Positions 22,721 through 37,463 of a DNA stretch of 64,000 bases are shown piece by piece. A program made the translations under genes and the position numbers. This DNA is from Gamarada debralockiae. Taxonomy: Eukaryota > Ascomycota > Leotiomycetes > Helotiales > Hyphodiscaceae. The number at the start of each line of letters is the position of its first letter. Position 1 is the stretch's first letter. The stretch covers positions 1 through 64,000 of the forward strand of contig NXFV01001939.1 of assembly GCA_002803225.1 (NCBI GenBank), in the 5' to 3' direction. The notes under the pieces were generated by a model that was not told where the DNA came from, did no database searches, and worked only from the letters and a program-made list of their open reading frames with translations.

Positions 22721-25700
22721 TTTGGAGCGACACACCTCCCGGAACCTCTCCTCTCTATGCAATTATTAGAGCGCAAGCCGGGTACCGCTGCCAGGATTCG
22801 AATTCTGCAGTCAGATGTCGAGATGGAAATTTTGCTTTTTTCCCCCCTCCTTCTCCTTTGCCCCAGAGTAAACGTTCCGACTCCGCGTGAGATGATGGGG
22901 GGACGCAGCGATCCAAATGCAGGTAGCGAATCGAGGCTACCAATTTATATCCGAGAATGTGTGTCGCAATTTGAGAAATGTCGCTGGGGTTGATTTGGCG
23001 CTCGTTGAAGAGACTTGGGGTGGTTCGTAGGTATGAATGGAGGAGAGAAGGAAGTCTCTTTGAAGGTACTTGGTTGCGTCAGGAATAATTTGGCACGCGA
23101 TTAACTGTCGCCTCTTTCCCTCGTCCAAGTCTCGTCGGTGCCGGTCTGGTACTTCTGATGAGAAATGGGCTGGTACTTTGCGTCGGGACTATGGTGGAGT
23201 AGGTTTAAGCCAGTTAGAGCGTTCGTACCGAGACGAAACATGCATGTCGTTTTTAGCTCGGCTTTTAGCCTTCGCTGCTCTTAAATGGATGCTCGCACCG
23301 TGCTGGCCCAACTCAGAACATGGATCAAGGCTGGCTTATCGGCTTACCCAACTTTAACAAATTCTCGCTACTCGACTCATGAACTCCTAACGAAAAGGAG
23401 AAGGAAGAGGCGTGACAGGTGCGTGAAAGGATGAAAGGATCGAGGGGGGATGATGATGTTGAGAGATTGTCTGAATATGGGAGGGACAACGAGGCTAGCA
23501 GTCAAGAGTCAAAATCCAAAGTCTCACAAAGAACCTTTCCGACAATATGGTAAATAACGGCCGGCGCTGTTTGATGCATGATGCACATATATTGTTTCTC
23601 TTCCATCGCCGACGAAATGCGATGCTGCCCACACCTGTAACTGTATGTGACCATCTTCCCTTGACTCGATTCATTCCAATATTCATGGCTTCCCTCCCTT
23701 TTCCCCATTTGTGTAAATTTACGGAGTACCGCCGAATCTCTACCCCTTACCCTGAAATTCTGTAAGAGCCAGCTTCAAATGCTCCTCGGAACGTTGTTGC
23801 ACATAAAATATCACCACGCATCAATCTACAAACGCTGCGGGTGTAAGCAACAGCGGGGGTCAACTTGAGGAGCTCGGAGAGTGGAATACACTACTATGAG
23901 CTATGGGTATGGGTATGGAAAGTGCTTCCAAAACAGAGGATATGCTGTCGGAGTATTCGTGGACCCTGACTGGCTCCATCGCTGCTTTGTGGCCTAGTGT
24001 ATATGTGGTGGAATTTTCTGCATCGCGGGAAAAATATCAAGTGGGGGTGTAACAGAAGGTGGGTTGCTCACGGAGGTCGGCGGCGTGCACCCTGCCAAAA
24101 ATAATAAATGGAGAGGCTGTGATGCAAATTCTCGCTCTTTGACGAAGGGCTTCACAAGAGGCACGGCTGAGAAACTCTATTCTTGCCAGAAAACCATATA
24201 AACTTGCTCTTCCCATATTATTTGGAGATGCCAATCTCTTGTCCCGCAATTTTGCTGACTCGCTCTGCCATCATATGTTGCACTTTTCCAACCGTTGGGA
24301 AGCCTCACAGAATTTTACTTTGCGAATGATGCCCCCGATTAATTAATCAATTTCGAGTCTGGCTTTACCTGCTAGTGCTCCTGACGACCACGGCACACTC
24401 CTCCTCTCGTCTCCGGTCATGGCGCCGATTTTCAGGGTTCAACTTTTGGTCAGGGCAGACAGATGCGCGGCTAATTGGGCAATTGGGTGCACGAGCGGAT
24501 GGTAAAGGCCTCTGCGAAAGCCTTTTATTTTATTTTAATATTTTTTAAGTATTTCGTAGCCAGGGCCCAAGGATCTGCAGCCTCGAGGCGACGAGACCGG
24601 CCAGCATGGTGACGAGGTAGCAGAAGGCTGCGAGAGGAAAATGCTTCAGCGTCATCATGCCAAAAGAAAAAAAATTTAAATGGCTCAACATTTCATCAGC
24701 GATGTAGGTGGTGTGTAGCACGCGGCAATTCCGTGTTCTTACCCTGATCAGTGCATCCCGCCCTCTCGTGGTCTGTGCTGCGTTTGGAGGAAGATTGCCA
24801 CAGTCGGAAAAGGTAAGTGATCAAAGTTCCAACGAAGTACGAGGTACAAGCAGAGTCGATGGTGAGCGTAAATAGTGTAGCTCACACTACAGTACTTCAA
24901 CACAGAAGCATGTCGCCAGGCGCATCCAGAAAATAAAATGTGCTACTCCTATAGTTCGTCGTGAAGGTGTGGCTGGGGAAACTCGGAAGCATTATAAGCC
25001 CGCGCTCCGGGAGCGAATCAACTCGATCGATCTGAACGCATTCAACTTGCGATGAGTTCGTTGGCTTTGTTAGCATCAGCCTTTGCCGTAGCGGGATCGG
25101 GTCCTTTGGTTCTAAGCCTGTAAGTATCAGAGATATCGAGATGGCCCATCACTTGGAGGTTTCGTGAAGACGAGATACTACCTATATAGGTGATATCGAA
25201 AGTCCAGTTGAAGCACTGATGCGCATCCATAGCATTTCTAGAATGGAGACATTGACGTCAATATACCCCGGGTCAATTCAGCCGTAAATCGCTAAAACAG
25301 ACCTGCCGTGAGCGTGGGGAGATGTGTACCATGATTAATTACCTTATTTGCAAGAGGTGGGATGTTCACATCTCATTATTATTCTATTGGAGAACAGCTG
25401 AAAGCAAAGCCTTGTAAGAGCAGCAAGCTCGGAGAGAGTAAGGTGCATCCGGCTTTGAAGTTTAACTCGTCTACATCGTTCTCGATATATTGGAGTACGG
25501 CCCAATGAAGGATACGGTATTCTTTCAAATCCGATTTCGTCGTAGTCAATTTCAGAGGTATCGTCCAAATGTCATGTCCAGAAGATCTTTGACCACGGCA
25601 CGACAAAATCCAGGGCCCCTATGATTAGCGAACCACTGTTTGCGCACTTTTTGACCTATTTTCTTACGGTACCAAACTTCTCGATGCCCCGTCGTCCGAC

Positions 25701-28700
25701 TCTCCGGAGGCAGAAAAGCAATGCCAGAGGATGAACATGAGCCCTGGTTTTTGAAAGTTCGAATTCAGAGCGACCATTCCGAATCATTCCGACGATGTGG
25801 TTCTCATCTCATGGTCGCTTAACAGAAGCACCCCTATCCAATCATTCCCAATATCAATAGCTTCATCGTCTGCTTGAGGTACGGGGCTCTGCTGCAGAGG
25901 CGTTCGTTCACGGTTGAGTAACTGGGCAGACACCATGCTCGAGGCCTCGTAGAAGGTGGAGCTCTCCGAATTCGAGGTGGATCTTGCCGGGATTCTTCAT
26001 GGCATTCTCTTGCGCAGCCTCGTCATTGGACCCCTAAAATTTAAAATCCCAGAAATCACGGGAAATGCCTGTGCAAATTTAGCACAGCTTAGTTTCCCTC
26101 TAGATGCATTTCGTGTACGGGTCTCTTCTGAATGCCTAGGTTAGGTGTCGGCCAGAAGCCAAAAAGAATCAAATTTAGTTGTATTAACATGGAGGTACAG
26201 CAAGTCTGCATGCATCTCGGGAGCTCGGTGGTATGTATGTACCTTGAGAAGAGCAATTCACTGTTTGCGAAATCCGAAGACATTTGCAGTGACTGCAGTC
26301 GTCAGCAGATGACATATGGATCTACGAGATTGACGAGTCATGCGAGGCGACTGCCTCGTAAGATCCCTTCAAACTCCGTAGTGGGCGGAGAAATAATCAT
26401 CCACGGGAGATCGTGACCTCCTGCTAACCCAGAGACATTTTGCATTTCTGTGACCTGCCTTTATCTCCTTGGAAATTTGACTTTGGAATTGGATGCTTTG
26501 GTCGCGCGTTCTGGGTTGCAACGGATCTCAAATCCTTCGTAGGAACAGCTGCGAGCTAGTAAATTTCCAACCAGAAATTTTGCTTTGCCGTTGGAGTTGA
26601 CCACTCAAAAGATGCGCTCAAATGTTTGCATGTGATATTGAACGATGAAAGACGCGCCTCGAGCTGTTGGATCACCTAAAGAGTACTTCGTAAAGCACAG
26701 TCCTTTCTAAGCGCGAAGATGGTTCGGAAAAGTGCAGTTGATTTTGGAGCCGAACATGATTAGTAGAAGCCCTAAAGTCGCCGACTCCCTATCGCCGACG
26801 AGGGAGACCAATTGAGCTTCTTCCGCACCTGCGAATTTCTGAATGCGAGCAACCTCCATTCTTGCTGTCGATATGTTTCGAATAAGTCAAAAATATCCTA
26901 CGTGGGGGATAATAGTCCCAATGTAGAAATACTCCGGCTTCTTCATGTACGTATCCTGGGACGTTCCCTGGAAGACTTAGTGCTCGTGCAGATGAGCGAT
27001 GCAGATGCGGGTGAGCGTGATATTTGGCTGGTGGGAGCTTCATGGGTATGACGAAACGACGTGACACCACGGTGAGACAACGTGGGGGTCGACGTACAGT
27101 AAAGCAATTTAGAAGTTCAGGACGTCGCGTCGCAGCGAGAACGGGGAAGTTGGGAATGCAGTCCGAAGATGGCTTGCGAGTGCCATTCTTTCGGAGGTGG
27201 CCTCCTCCCTCTGTTCATAGGCCGATGAGTGTTTCGATGGAAGATGGTCTGAGGGTTGCTTCGATGGGCCGGATGACATGGTGGTTTGGATCGAGAGTTG
27301 AGAGGTGCCAAAGCCCAAACAAAATTGAGCCTGTTCACCGGGGAGTTTCGAAGAGAAGAGCGGTGACAATGACGGCAGTCATCGACGGTAGATATAGCTT
27401 TGGGGATTTGCGACAAAATTCCAGAAGCTCTCCGGGAGAGGAAGGGTTGTCATGTGATCTCTAAATGGTTGAAATTCTCTCAGCCTTTAGGACAGTCGAT
27501 CATCCCAAAATGCAGGAGGGCACACGACATTTATATAGACTTCGCGAAGTTGGCCTTATCAGGAACCCCAAGCTCTCACCGTCGTCAAAACAAACATAAC
27601 CCTGATGGTCATTGTCGCGCAATCTGCCAATGTAATCGTTTCACATTGACCTACAAGGTGGCTTCGATTTCCTCGCCTCTCGTTCGATTGCGTTTATCAT
27701 GTTTATCTTGGTAGCGTGACCTCGATTAGAAGGTCGCATAAGAACCGGCATCGCCAGGACCCCTTGCAAACCTGGCTGCAATAGGAAACTGCAAGCTTTT
27801 GCGGAGAGATCTGACCAGTCAATTCCTTGCACCACATCTTCATTATCGAGGGATATCTATCTTAGACTTCTCCAGATATGCACGACATCAAAAACAAAAA
27901 TCAGAGATTGTGAATACGATAACCGTCGCCGGCGGGACGTTTTTGATAGTCTAGGAGATAGGGCTGTACGCCGTCGGCGCCGGGTAAGCGTAAGGTTACA
28001 CGGCACGTGGGGTAACCAGTGATACCCAGTTCCGCTTTGAAGCCGTTGAAAATCTCCATTCCTTATCTGTGGCTGAATGGGAGTGAAAATTCTTCAAATA
28101 TCCCGTCTTCTCCCAATTTCCTTTATCGTTTCTTACAACAATTTGTCCATTGCGGCAGCTTACCACTTTTGGAGGACCTCTAGAGTTCTAAGTCACCGTT
28201 ACACTGGACTCCCCTGTCCCTCAACCGGCCAAGGCAATGTTGGGAAACTGGTGCACGTGATCATTAAAAGAGTCCGATTGACCGTTGATCAAGTCTTACT
28301 TGTCTTGCGGAAGTCCAATAGCTGACTGGGATCTCTTGATCTGTCCTACGATGTGGTGGGGTAGCAGATAAGGTTGGACGTGGCGTTTGCCGTTTCCACC
28401 ACTGCTCTTATTCTCACGTACATGTACGTCGGTGTGCCCGCCCTCCTCCCATCCCTCGCCTTGTCACTTTATTCTTCATGGCGTAGTCTTTGACATAGTC
28501 CTCCTTTCAACCAATCCTGCATACGGCTCGTTGAGGTTCTTAAAATGCGTGCCACTTTCTTGTCATTGGCTAGGTCAATGAGGGACTTGCGATCTCACCG
28601 TTTTCTCAAAGTCTCTTCGACACGCTAAGGATAGAATCTTTCCTACTTATATCCTAATCGCAGAATCTCCTCCAACTTCCCTCGCCAGCACCTGCAATAG

Positions 28701-30170
28701 TCCTGGAAACTCGGAGGACGTGTACTACAATGCCGCAAGCCCGTTTTACTCTAGGCTTCTTACGGGCCCTTCTTTCAAAACAAGTACGTCTTTCAACGTC
28801 TTTAATTTTAACAGTCCATACATGATTAGAAGTATTCTAATGTTTTTCCTGTAGCGAAAGAAGAAGCATAACTCTGCGTTGAGGTCAACTACATCTGGTA
28901 TGGCGCTCGCTTCAAACGAATCCGACCCCTATCATCGCCACCAAGCTGGCCGAGCATTTGTCTAACCACGATGAATGGCCCTGCGACCTCAAACTCTTAC
29001 CCCTCCCCGACTGTTTACCTTCGTCCTTGATATTGGCCGCAGATACAATTCATGTCGGTGGTCATACGCCGTTGGCTACCTCGGACCTCATGAATTGATC
29101 CCCACAGTAAAGTGCATCCGCACGAACTACTCATCCTAGTCACATACCTTGACTCGATCGCCTCACCCAAACTAATTTGAGCAAATCTGAAATCTGATAT
29201 ACGACAACGTGATCTACTAGTGAATTTAACTCGGGAAACGACTTTATAAATAAGACATCAGTGAGAGGGGTTAAGGGCGGACGAAACGACAAGTATTTCT
29301 TGGGAAGGAAATTGGGTTTTATACTGGCCAGCCACCAAAAGAGAATCGAGAAAGAAATCAACCGAGAAAGTCGCATTTTACCATTGGAAGCAGAGTTCAC
29401 GGCAGCAGCTCAGCATCCTCTGAGAGTATGAAGTCGATTGTAGCCGACATTCATCGCCGACGCACAAAAGTTTGAACACGAATGGAGCCACTACTTTGGT
29501 TCGAGCCTTTGCGGGAGTTGCTGAGACGGCAGAATTGAAAGACATGGAAACTAATCAAAAGGCTGTTATGATTTTGTGGGCATTGGAGGATTCCGGTGAA
29601 GAAACACAGCTGGTCAGCTCGGCAGCAACGCAAGACTGCGAGGGCATCTCAATCATGACCAGAATGATGCGATTGGTGTTTTGCATCACAAAATGCATCC
29701 AGGAGTAAGGAGAGCAAGCACTCCGCAAACAGGGGAGCCCAGAGCGGCCACATTCGTCAATTTTCTCATTTGTGACGTCTTTGCTTTGCAACATATGGAC
29801 AGCGCTCAACATCGCTCCCTTGACGTTACATCTAGGATCATCAAAATGTCTCATCCCGAGCCTTCACTCTGTTGAAACCTTTCGATTTCGCCATGACGTT
29901 GATTGTCAGATCCAAGTGTTCACGTTTCCTTTAAAGTCGCACATTCCAGAACTCACGCGGTCTGAAGCCGAACATTATTTCGGAGGACTTCAGCGACAAA
30001 TTTACAGCCGTCAACGCTGCGATCTGCAAAATGACCCAATTAATTTAAACAAACTTTTAGCATGAGCGATATAGCCGACTGACCGGCTTCATGGTACCTT
30101 TCAAGCGCCGCGCTCAGGAGTGCGACCAGGCAACAAACTTCACGTAACGTGCTGTCAAATCTTTACGAAA
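22721..30170. other. Gene-poor stretch of about 7.5 kb upstream of areA
   Basis: Only short frames without recognisable content occur on either strand (the longest, 27024-27464 plus, is Arg-rich and looks like noise). It should contain the areA leader and promoter on the right of that gene. Possible GATA-type sites are present (for example AGATAAGG near 28371). A fragment near 25606-25379 minus reads protein-like for about 40 residues but has no gene structure. One possible small spliced gene is listed at 28730. Confidence 0.5.
28730..28965 (+). CDS. Possible small spliced gene, 54 aa
   Basis: ATG at 28730 opens 18 codons (MPQARFTLGFLRALLSKQ) followed by a good intron (GTACGT ... TTCTAATG ... 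CCTGTAG, 28784-28854, 71 nt). A second in-frame exon then runs to TAA at 28963-28965. The product is short and basic (RKKKHNSALRS). I do not recognise it. The splice signals are the main support, so chance remains possible. Confidence 0.3.
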
Positions 30171-30219
30171 GATCCAATAGATCACCAGGATCATGGGATC
30201 AATTGATCAGCCGATCAGG
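30171..30219. promoter_or_regulatory. Cluster of six GATC palindromes upstream of the carboxylesterase
   Basis: Six GATC tetramers occur in 49 bp, including the 12 bp palindrome GATCAATTGATC. They lie 97-145 bp before the esterase start codon. A role as a regulator-binding region is inference. Confidence 0.35.
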
Positions 30220-30252
30220 TAACGATTCGAATTCCTTCAATCTTGCTCCTCG

Positions 30253-30260
30253 TATATAAA
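30253..30260 (+). promoter_or_regulatory. TATA box of the carboxylesterase gene
   Basis: TATATAAA lies 56 bp upstream of the ATG at 30316, a normal distance for a fungal TATA box with a short leader. Confidence 0.6.
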
Positions 30261-30315
30261 GCGTATTGCAACGTCTGGTTTCGGTCTTTGAATCGTTGTT
30301 CGGTTCAATTTCACA

Positions 30316-32276
<1,961 letters not shown>

Positions 32277-32530
32277 AGGTATAACATCTCATAACTTGCA
32301 ATCGTAGACTCTCGACTGAAGATAATAGAAATCTCGTCGACAAACTCTCCGTTCCAAGTGTTTCTATTGTTACAGAACCTCTCCCTTAGAAAAGGGCATC
32401 TTAATCTCAAGGCTAGCTAAGTAGCGAAGTAGACCTTTAACTTCATTGTAACTTCGAATTGGACTTAAACTTGACTTGGCGAGCTAATTACGTTTATAAC
32501 TTGAAAAGTTCAATTTTAACTCTTTTGAGT
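32277..32530. other. Intergenic, AT-rich
   Basis: This is the short AT-rich flank of the esterase gene. No feature is seen. Confidence 0.5.
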
Positions 32531-33160
32531 TTAAAGTATAAGTTTAATACTAAACTGATATAGAGTTAATGAAAAAATTCTTGTAGTTTTCTTAAATATA
32601 TGTGCCAATTGATTATTATTTCGACTTAAGTCAACTTGGGGTGTATTGACTTGGATATACCACGAGCTCTTTTTATAAGACAGACTGGGTTGAACCTCGA
32701 CTTCAAGCTTCGACTTCGACTTCAGCTTCGGGTCCGACTTCGACTTAGTTGGCACTGCCGTTAATCCTCTAATTTTAGCTTCTATCCAATGTGCTATTCG
32801 GTGGAAAATAGTTTCCAACTTCCTCGGTGTGCCAGCTGTGGTAGTGAAGATCCGATTGATGTGTACCTGGCAAGCAATGTACCAGGGGAGTGAAACTAAG
32901 CACAGGAAAATGATACAATCTAGAGAAAGGCCGTAGAGAGTAAATGCGCCAGTTATTTCTCGGATGCCCTTCAATCCCTTGAGGATCTCCAATGGCCAAA
33001 GGAGGAATATCGGTAATTTGATCGCCGTCAAGATCCAGACTGAACCTGTACATCATATGTGAGATTTGGAAAGACGAAGTGTGTGTTGAATTTCATACCT
33101 GGCAGCCAGTGTTGCTGTGCGATGGTCATCAGCTGAACTACACCACATTTCAAATTTTCA
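32531..33160 (-). CDS. Hypothetical membrane-associated protein or gene remnant
   Basis: A minus-strand frame encodes at least two hydrophobic segments (IKLPIFLLWPLEILKGL and CIIFLCLVSLPWYIACQV). A Lys/Ser-rich, repetitive tail (KSKSDPKLKSKSKLEVEV) follows. A probable intron (GTATGA ... TGTACAG, near 33100-33050) links it to a short upstream coding piece. No start codon or family can be assigned, and it may be the decayed 3' part of a longer gene. Confidence 0.3.
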
Positions 33161-33482
33161 ATAGGTGAGCTCGAACTTGCGAAGAAAGACTAGCTTGACT
33201 TATACTAAGCTGACGAGAAGTCTAAGGACTATTATTTAAGTGGTTGTTGGGGTTTTAATACAGGAGCTAATGAGTACTTGATATGAAATTGATGGTGAGC
33301 TGTTATGTGCACTTCTCTCATGAGCTAAACGGCTTTACGCAAACCACCAACTTAATTTTGCTTAGCTGTTAGACGCAAGGTATATGATAAATAAAAGATT
33401 TGAACTCACTGTCATTGGACTGAAGATGAAGGGGATGTTATTCACTCACAACGGAAAGCTGATGTCAGTTGATCTGTATTTT

Positions 33483-33618
33483 GGGGGCGAAATAGAGTGG
33501 CATTTCTAGGACTAGCTGATATCTAAAAAGCTGAAAATACAAGGAGGGGAAGAGCTCTCTTATACCACAAAAGAGGGGGAAATACAAGCTATACTCGATT
33601 AGGCAGTTCCCAACCAGC
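33483..33618 (+). repeat. Dispersed ~130 bp repeat, copy 3
   Basis: It starts GGGGGCGAAATAGAGTGG and ends GGCAGTTCCCAACCAGCAG, with the shared core GAGGGGAAGAGCTCTCTTA. It sits between two decayed membrane-protein loci, in the same orientation as copy 4. Confidence 0.85.
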
Positions 33619-34088
33619 AGCTGAGATCTTGTTATTAAATTCGGATCAGCAATCCCACCAATCCGGCAGCTCTGAATCCTCGTTCCCAACTTTATAGTCG
33701 AACAAAAAAGATTCCCCAAAAAGAGAGGAATCGGAATGAGAATCAGAAGGTAATGATCCTGAGCGTGGAACGATGCAAAACAAAAACACGTTCAATTGCA
33801 GGTCCTCTCAGGTTACTGTAATTTGTAACTCACAAATTCTACGCTACAAAGGCCAAATTCTAGAAAAAGCCACAACCCTCAATCATCCATCAAATAGAGG
33901 TAGCATTCCCTGATGCTCCCACAGCTCTTCAGATGCACCCAATATTCCCCAACAGCTGCATGAATTTTCCAATATCGCTCCTTTGCCATACCCCTAAACC
34001 CAACCAGTGCACGTAATAAGAAAGCCAAAGAAAACCCCAAGGTGAATTGACAAGCATGAACCGCCATTCACAGAACGAGAACTTTCAA

Positions 34089-35004
34089 TCATGAAAGTCC
34101 TATGCGCATTTCGAATAGAGCAACGTTCAGCTTCCAGACCCCGCGACTCCAGTCCTCGGTGTAAGGCTGTGCAGACTCAATGTCTGGGAATTGTGAGAGC
34201 CACGCTGTTGACAGGTTGAGGAGGATCCACATGACGACTAGAGGCAAAACGGCGACCCTGTAGTTGAGCAAGCTGGGGACTGGAGACATTAGATAAGGGA
34301 TGTGTGTGGGGCAAGTTTCTTACGTGCGGCCCTAACGGTCGAAAGCGGATATGAGGTTATTCGCTATCTGATTTGAACGATTAGCAGATTCAACTCCAGA
34401 TTCACTTGTCTGCGTCGACTTCGACTTCAATATCATTTCAACCATGCGTACAATGCTTTCCTACATCTCAACATCCTCAATCGGTCCAACCACACGGATA
34501 ATCCACGAAAGATGTCCGGAATCACCTCCATGCCTGTTCAGGTGATCACCAAACTTTGTCAAATTCTACAAGAGGGTCAGATATTCTTCATTCGCTCATT
34601 CGAGTCCAGCAACCAAAGTCACCAGTTTTGACCGCGATCATCGCCATAATATTTTCCCGAATCCCAAATTTGACACGCATCTGGGTCTTCGCCATCATCC
34701 ACTCGAAAAATTCCCTCCTCGCCCCTGGCGGTAGCCTCCACACCCTGAATGCTAAAAGGAACCGAAAGAGTCTCAGATATGAGCGGAAACAGAGCACCTT
34801 GAACCACGCCCATAGCACTTTGATCGACGCGTAAGGAAGTTTGACTATCAGCACCCAAGCCAGTGCATTTCTCTTCAAGATGAGCCATCTCCAGATTTCA
34901 ATACCTTGGTGCAATTGTTCAATGTTCCTAAGGGGATAAAATAGGACAATAGATAGATTCATGAGGATCAAGAACAAGAAGTTGCCTAGCGCGAATCTGC
35001 CCAT
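34089..35004 (-). pseudogene. Remnant of a multi-pass membrane protein gene
   Basis: Three minus-strand pieces look like parts of one protein. They are a hydrophobic start (FALGNFLFLILMNLSIVLFY), an acidic soluble part (EDPDACQIWDSGKYYGDDRG, in another frame near 34640) and a C-terminal membrane part (LLNYRVAVLPLVVMWILLNL, 34270-34089). The first and second overlap in different frames near 34810, suggesting a frameshift with loss of sequence between them. I do not recognise the family. The grouping is inference from order, strand and composition. Confidence 0.35.
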
Positions 35005-35413
35005 GATGGAGGGATGATACGGATAGCTTTGAATACTTATTAGCTGAAAACTCTGCGAAAGATTTAGAAGATGTCGTACATTTGAGGAATTCTCCCAGGA
35101 CGATCTCGACTATCTTGATGGTGGCTTCCATTTTGAACTGTCCCATTTGTTGACTTCGGATGAACAATCCAAATCCTTTTTTCCCTTCTGTTTTTTGGGT
35201 GGATGAGGTGTTGAAAGGAAGATGAGGTGAACGTCGCGCCACGTTCAACGACCCGATTTTGGCCAATGGTAGGAGCAAACAATGAGTTCGGAACAACCAC
35301 ATTTTATGAACAGGCATAATTCAAAGTAGATTAGATTCCTCAAAATGGTTGACAAATTATCGCAGACAGTTAATGTATGGTCACACTTCATATACCATTC
35401 TAGGTTTAGATGG

Positions 35414-36140
35414 TCACTTACTATCCTCAACATCAACCTTCTCCTGCTTCCACCTCCTCGCCGACCAAACAATAACAAGAGTCAAAATGGTCTTCAATGC
35501 AAAGAACATAGCCAAAATCTGATGTCCAATCGTAAAACGCGGCGCTTGACTCGTGTTATAAACAAAAAGCAATACCCAAGCCTGGAACGTGAAAGCCATC
35601 GTCACAACCGCGGCAATGATAATCAATCTTTGTTCCGAAGAATACGAACAGTTCTCATTGATCCCAGCAATGAACAGAGCTCCTGCGCCAGTTTTGCAGA
35701 ACGTCAAAAGCCAGCCTGCCATCATTGCGCTGATGTTGTGCGAGGGCCAGATGCTGAGGATGATCGTCCCGGTGAGAGCGATGAAGCAGGCGAAGATGAT
35801 GGGCCAGCGATTGTTGATTCCGTCGCTGACTCAGGCGCAACAGAGTGTGTAGATAACTTGAAGAGCGTAGCCGGCTGTTGGAATCAGGTCGACTTCGACG
35901 GAGTATCTCTTGGTGGCTTTCAGCCACACGTTGAAGTAGCTGTAGACTCGGATGCCGAGGACGCGGGCGATGAATGCTGCAGAGAAGAGATGCACTGGCC
36001 AGCGTTTGAAACAATCCAGGAAGATCTTCAATGTGAGTTTCTTCGGCGGTGCTCGTCCCACAGCTTCCATGTGCTCCTTTGCCATCTCTCGACCCCCTTC
36101 TTTAGCCACTTGACCTGTAATCCACCTTTCGTACCGACAG
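35414..36140 (-). pseudogene. C-terminal half of an MFS transporter (allantoate permease-like)
   Basis: The frame encodes the cytosolic loop and last six membrane helices of a Dal5/TNA1-type major facilitator: KIFLDCFKRWPVHLFSAAFI, YSYFNVWLKATKRYSV, then MMAGWLLTFCKTGAGALFI, ending RRWKQEKVDVEDSK. TGA at 35833-35831 interrupts it where relatives usually have a Trp (A-W-x-S-D). The N-terminal six helices are not found upstream. Such permeases import small organic anions or vitamins at the plasma membrane. This copy cannot be functional. It is divergent from the dipeptidase pseudogene. Confidence 0.75.
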
Positions 36141-36404
36141 CCTTAAATGAGGTACAATCGACAGCTGCTGCACATGCCATCCATGTTGCTGGTTTCTGGA
36201 GGTGCAAAATGTTGCAAAGTACGCAATGATATTGAGCAATTGAGAGCATCCCACTCTTAATAGGCGCAATAATGAGAGTTTTCCGAGTTCCCGCAACCTG
36301 CGCAGGAGAGGCTCATGAAGCTGAATTTGTGACACCACGATTGTTCTTCTATAACATTCTCCCGAATCTCTGAGACCAATATCCCACAGCAGAAGACTAA
36401 TTCC

Positions 36405-37460
36405 GCACAACGACAACCATAGTCTCCGAAACCGAAGCAAGAGAAATCTACCGCTCAGCCATCCACTTCGATGGCCTGAACATCTGCAACTTCGGTCCCG
36501 AAATCTTCTCCGCCTGCATAACAGGCATCTCTGTCACTTGCGGACTCTGGGAAGGATTCCGCAGTAGCATCGCGAGCGTTGTCCAATGGAAGATATGGTT
36601 CGATGATCCTGACAATGGGCTGCTTCAAAGTCTTCTCGACGGCAGATGTTCGAAGAGCGAAGACAGAAGAAAAGGTAGATTTACTTGCTGTTCTGGCAGA
36701 ACACTGCAGGTATTGAGGATAATCTCGATTTTCTGCGAGTCTTCAGGAACTTAGGCATCAAGAAAATGCAGTTGACATATAACACCCAGAACTATTCCGG
36801 TGCTGGGTACACGGAGGAGAATGATAGCGCCTTGACTGGTTTCAGGAAGGAGGTTGTGCCCGAGATGGCCAAGCTGGGGATCTTTTGCGATTTAAATTGT
36901 CGTGCCCAAGACGATGAAGGATACGATTGCGTTCGCGCCAGAGCGAAAGCCCTCTTGTTTCTCGCATGTCTTGCTAAGGGGGTTGAAGGAGCAAAAGAGG
37001 AGGAGGAGTGATGAAGCTATTCGTAAGCTCGGTGCGAAGGGATGTTTCTTAGGCTTGAGCCATCTTGGTCCGCATATGAAGAAGGGGAACGAAAGTTCGA
37101 TCGGAGACTCTGTCGATGCAATTGATTACGTGATTGGCTTGATTGGTTTGATTGGAGAGGATTTTGTGGGCAATTGGCAGTGATGCGAATGAGGGGCATG
37201 AGAGGCCAAGCGCCTTTCTTGAGTGGTGTGATAAGGATAAAGGGTATGTGAGGCAGTTAACTCCCTGGGGGAGTGATAAGGTCGTGAAGCCGTTGGGGAA
37301 GTTGGAGGATCTCGAAGAGTTGGCGGTAGCAATGGCGGGGAGGGGTTGGAGTGAGGAAAAGATCCGGAAGGTCTTGGGAGAACTGGCTGAGGTATCTGGG
37401 GAAGATCTGGGGAGAAGAGGTGCTCGAGTAGAATGTAGACTAACGAATATGAGATATCAG
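36405..37460 (+). pseudogene. Membrane dipeptidase (M19) pseudogene
   Basis: In order, the frames give IHFDGLNICNFGPEIFSA, ITGISVTCGLWEGFR, WQNTAGIEDNLDFLRVF, YNTQNYSGAGYTEEND, FAPERKPSCFSHVL, IRKLGAKGCFLGLSHLGP, SDANEGHERPSAF and LTPWGSDKVVKPLGKL. These are typical of fungal M19 (renal dipeptidase-like) zinc peptidases that cleave dipeptides. The reading frame changes near 36625, 36680, 36905, 37173 and 37383, each explainable by one or two missing or extra bases. A 9-base IGL duplication lies near 37145. No ATG is present at the expected start near 36405. With five breaks it is clearly dead. Confidence 0.9.
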
Positions 37461-37463
37461 TAA

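Noticed and set aside
22755..22830. A possible tRNA on the minus strand (GAATTCGAATCC resembles a T-loop)
   Set aside because: No acceptor pairing, no D arm and a mismatched T stem. It lies in the areA leader.
27024..27464. 146-codon plus-strand frame
   Set aside because: Arg/Ser-rich composition with overlapping frames on the other strand, no splice or start support and no recognisable domain.
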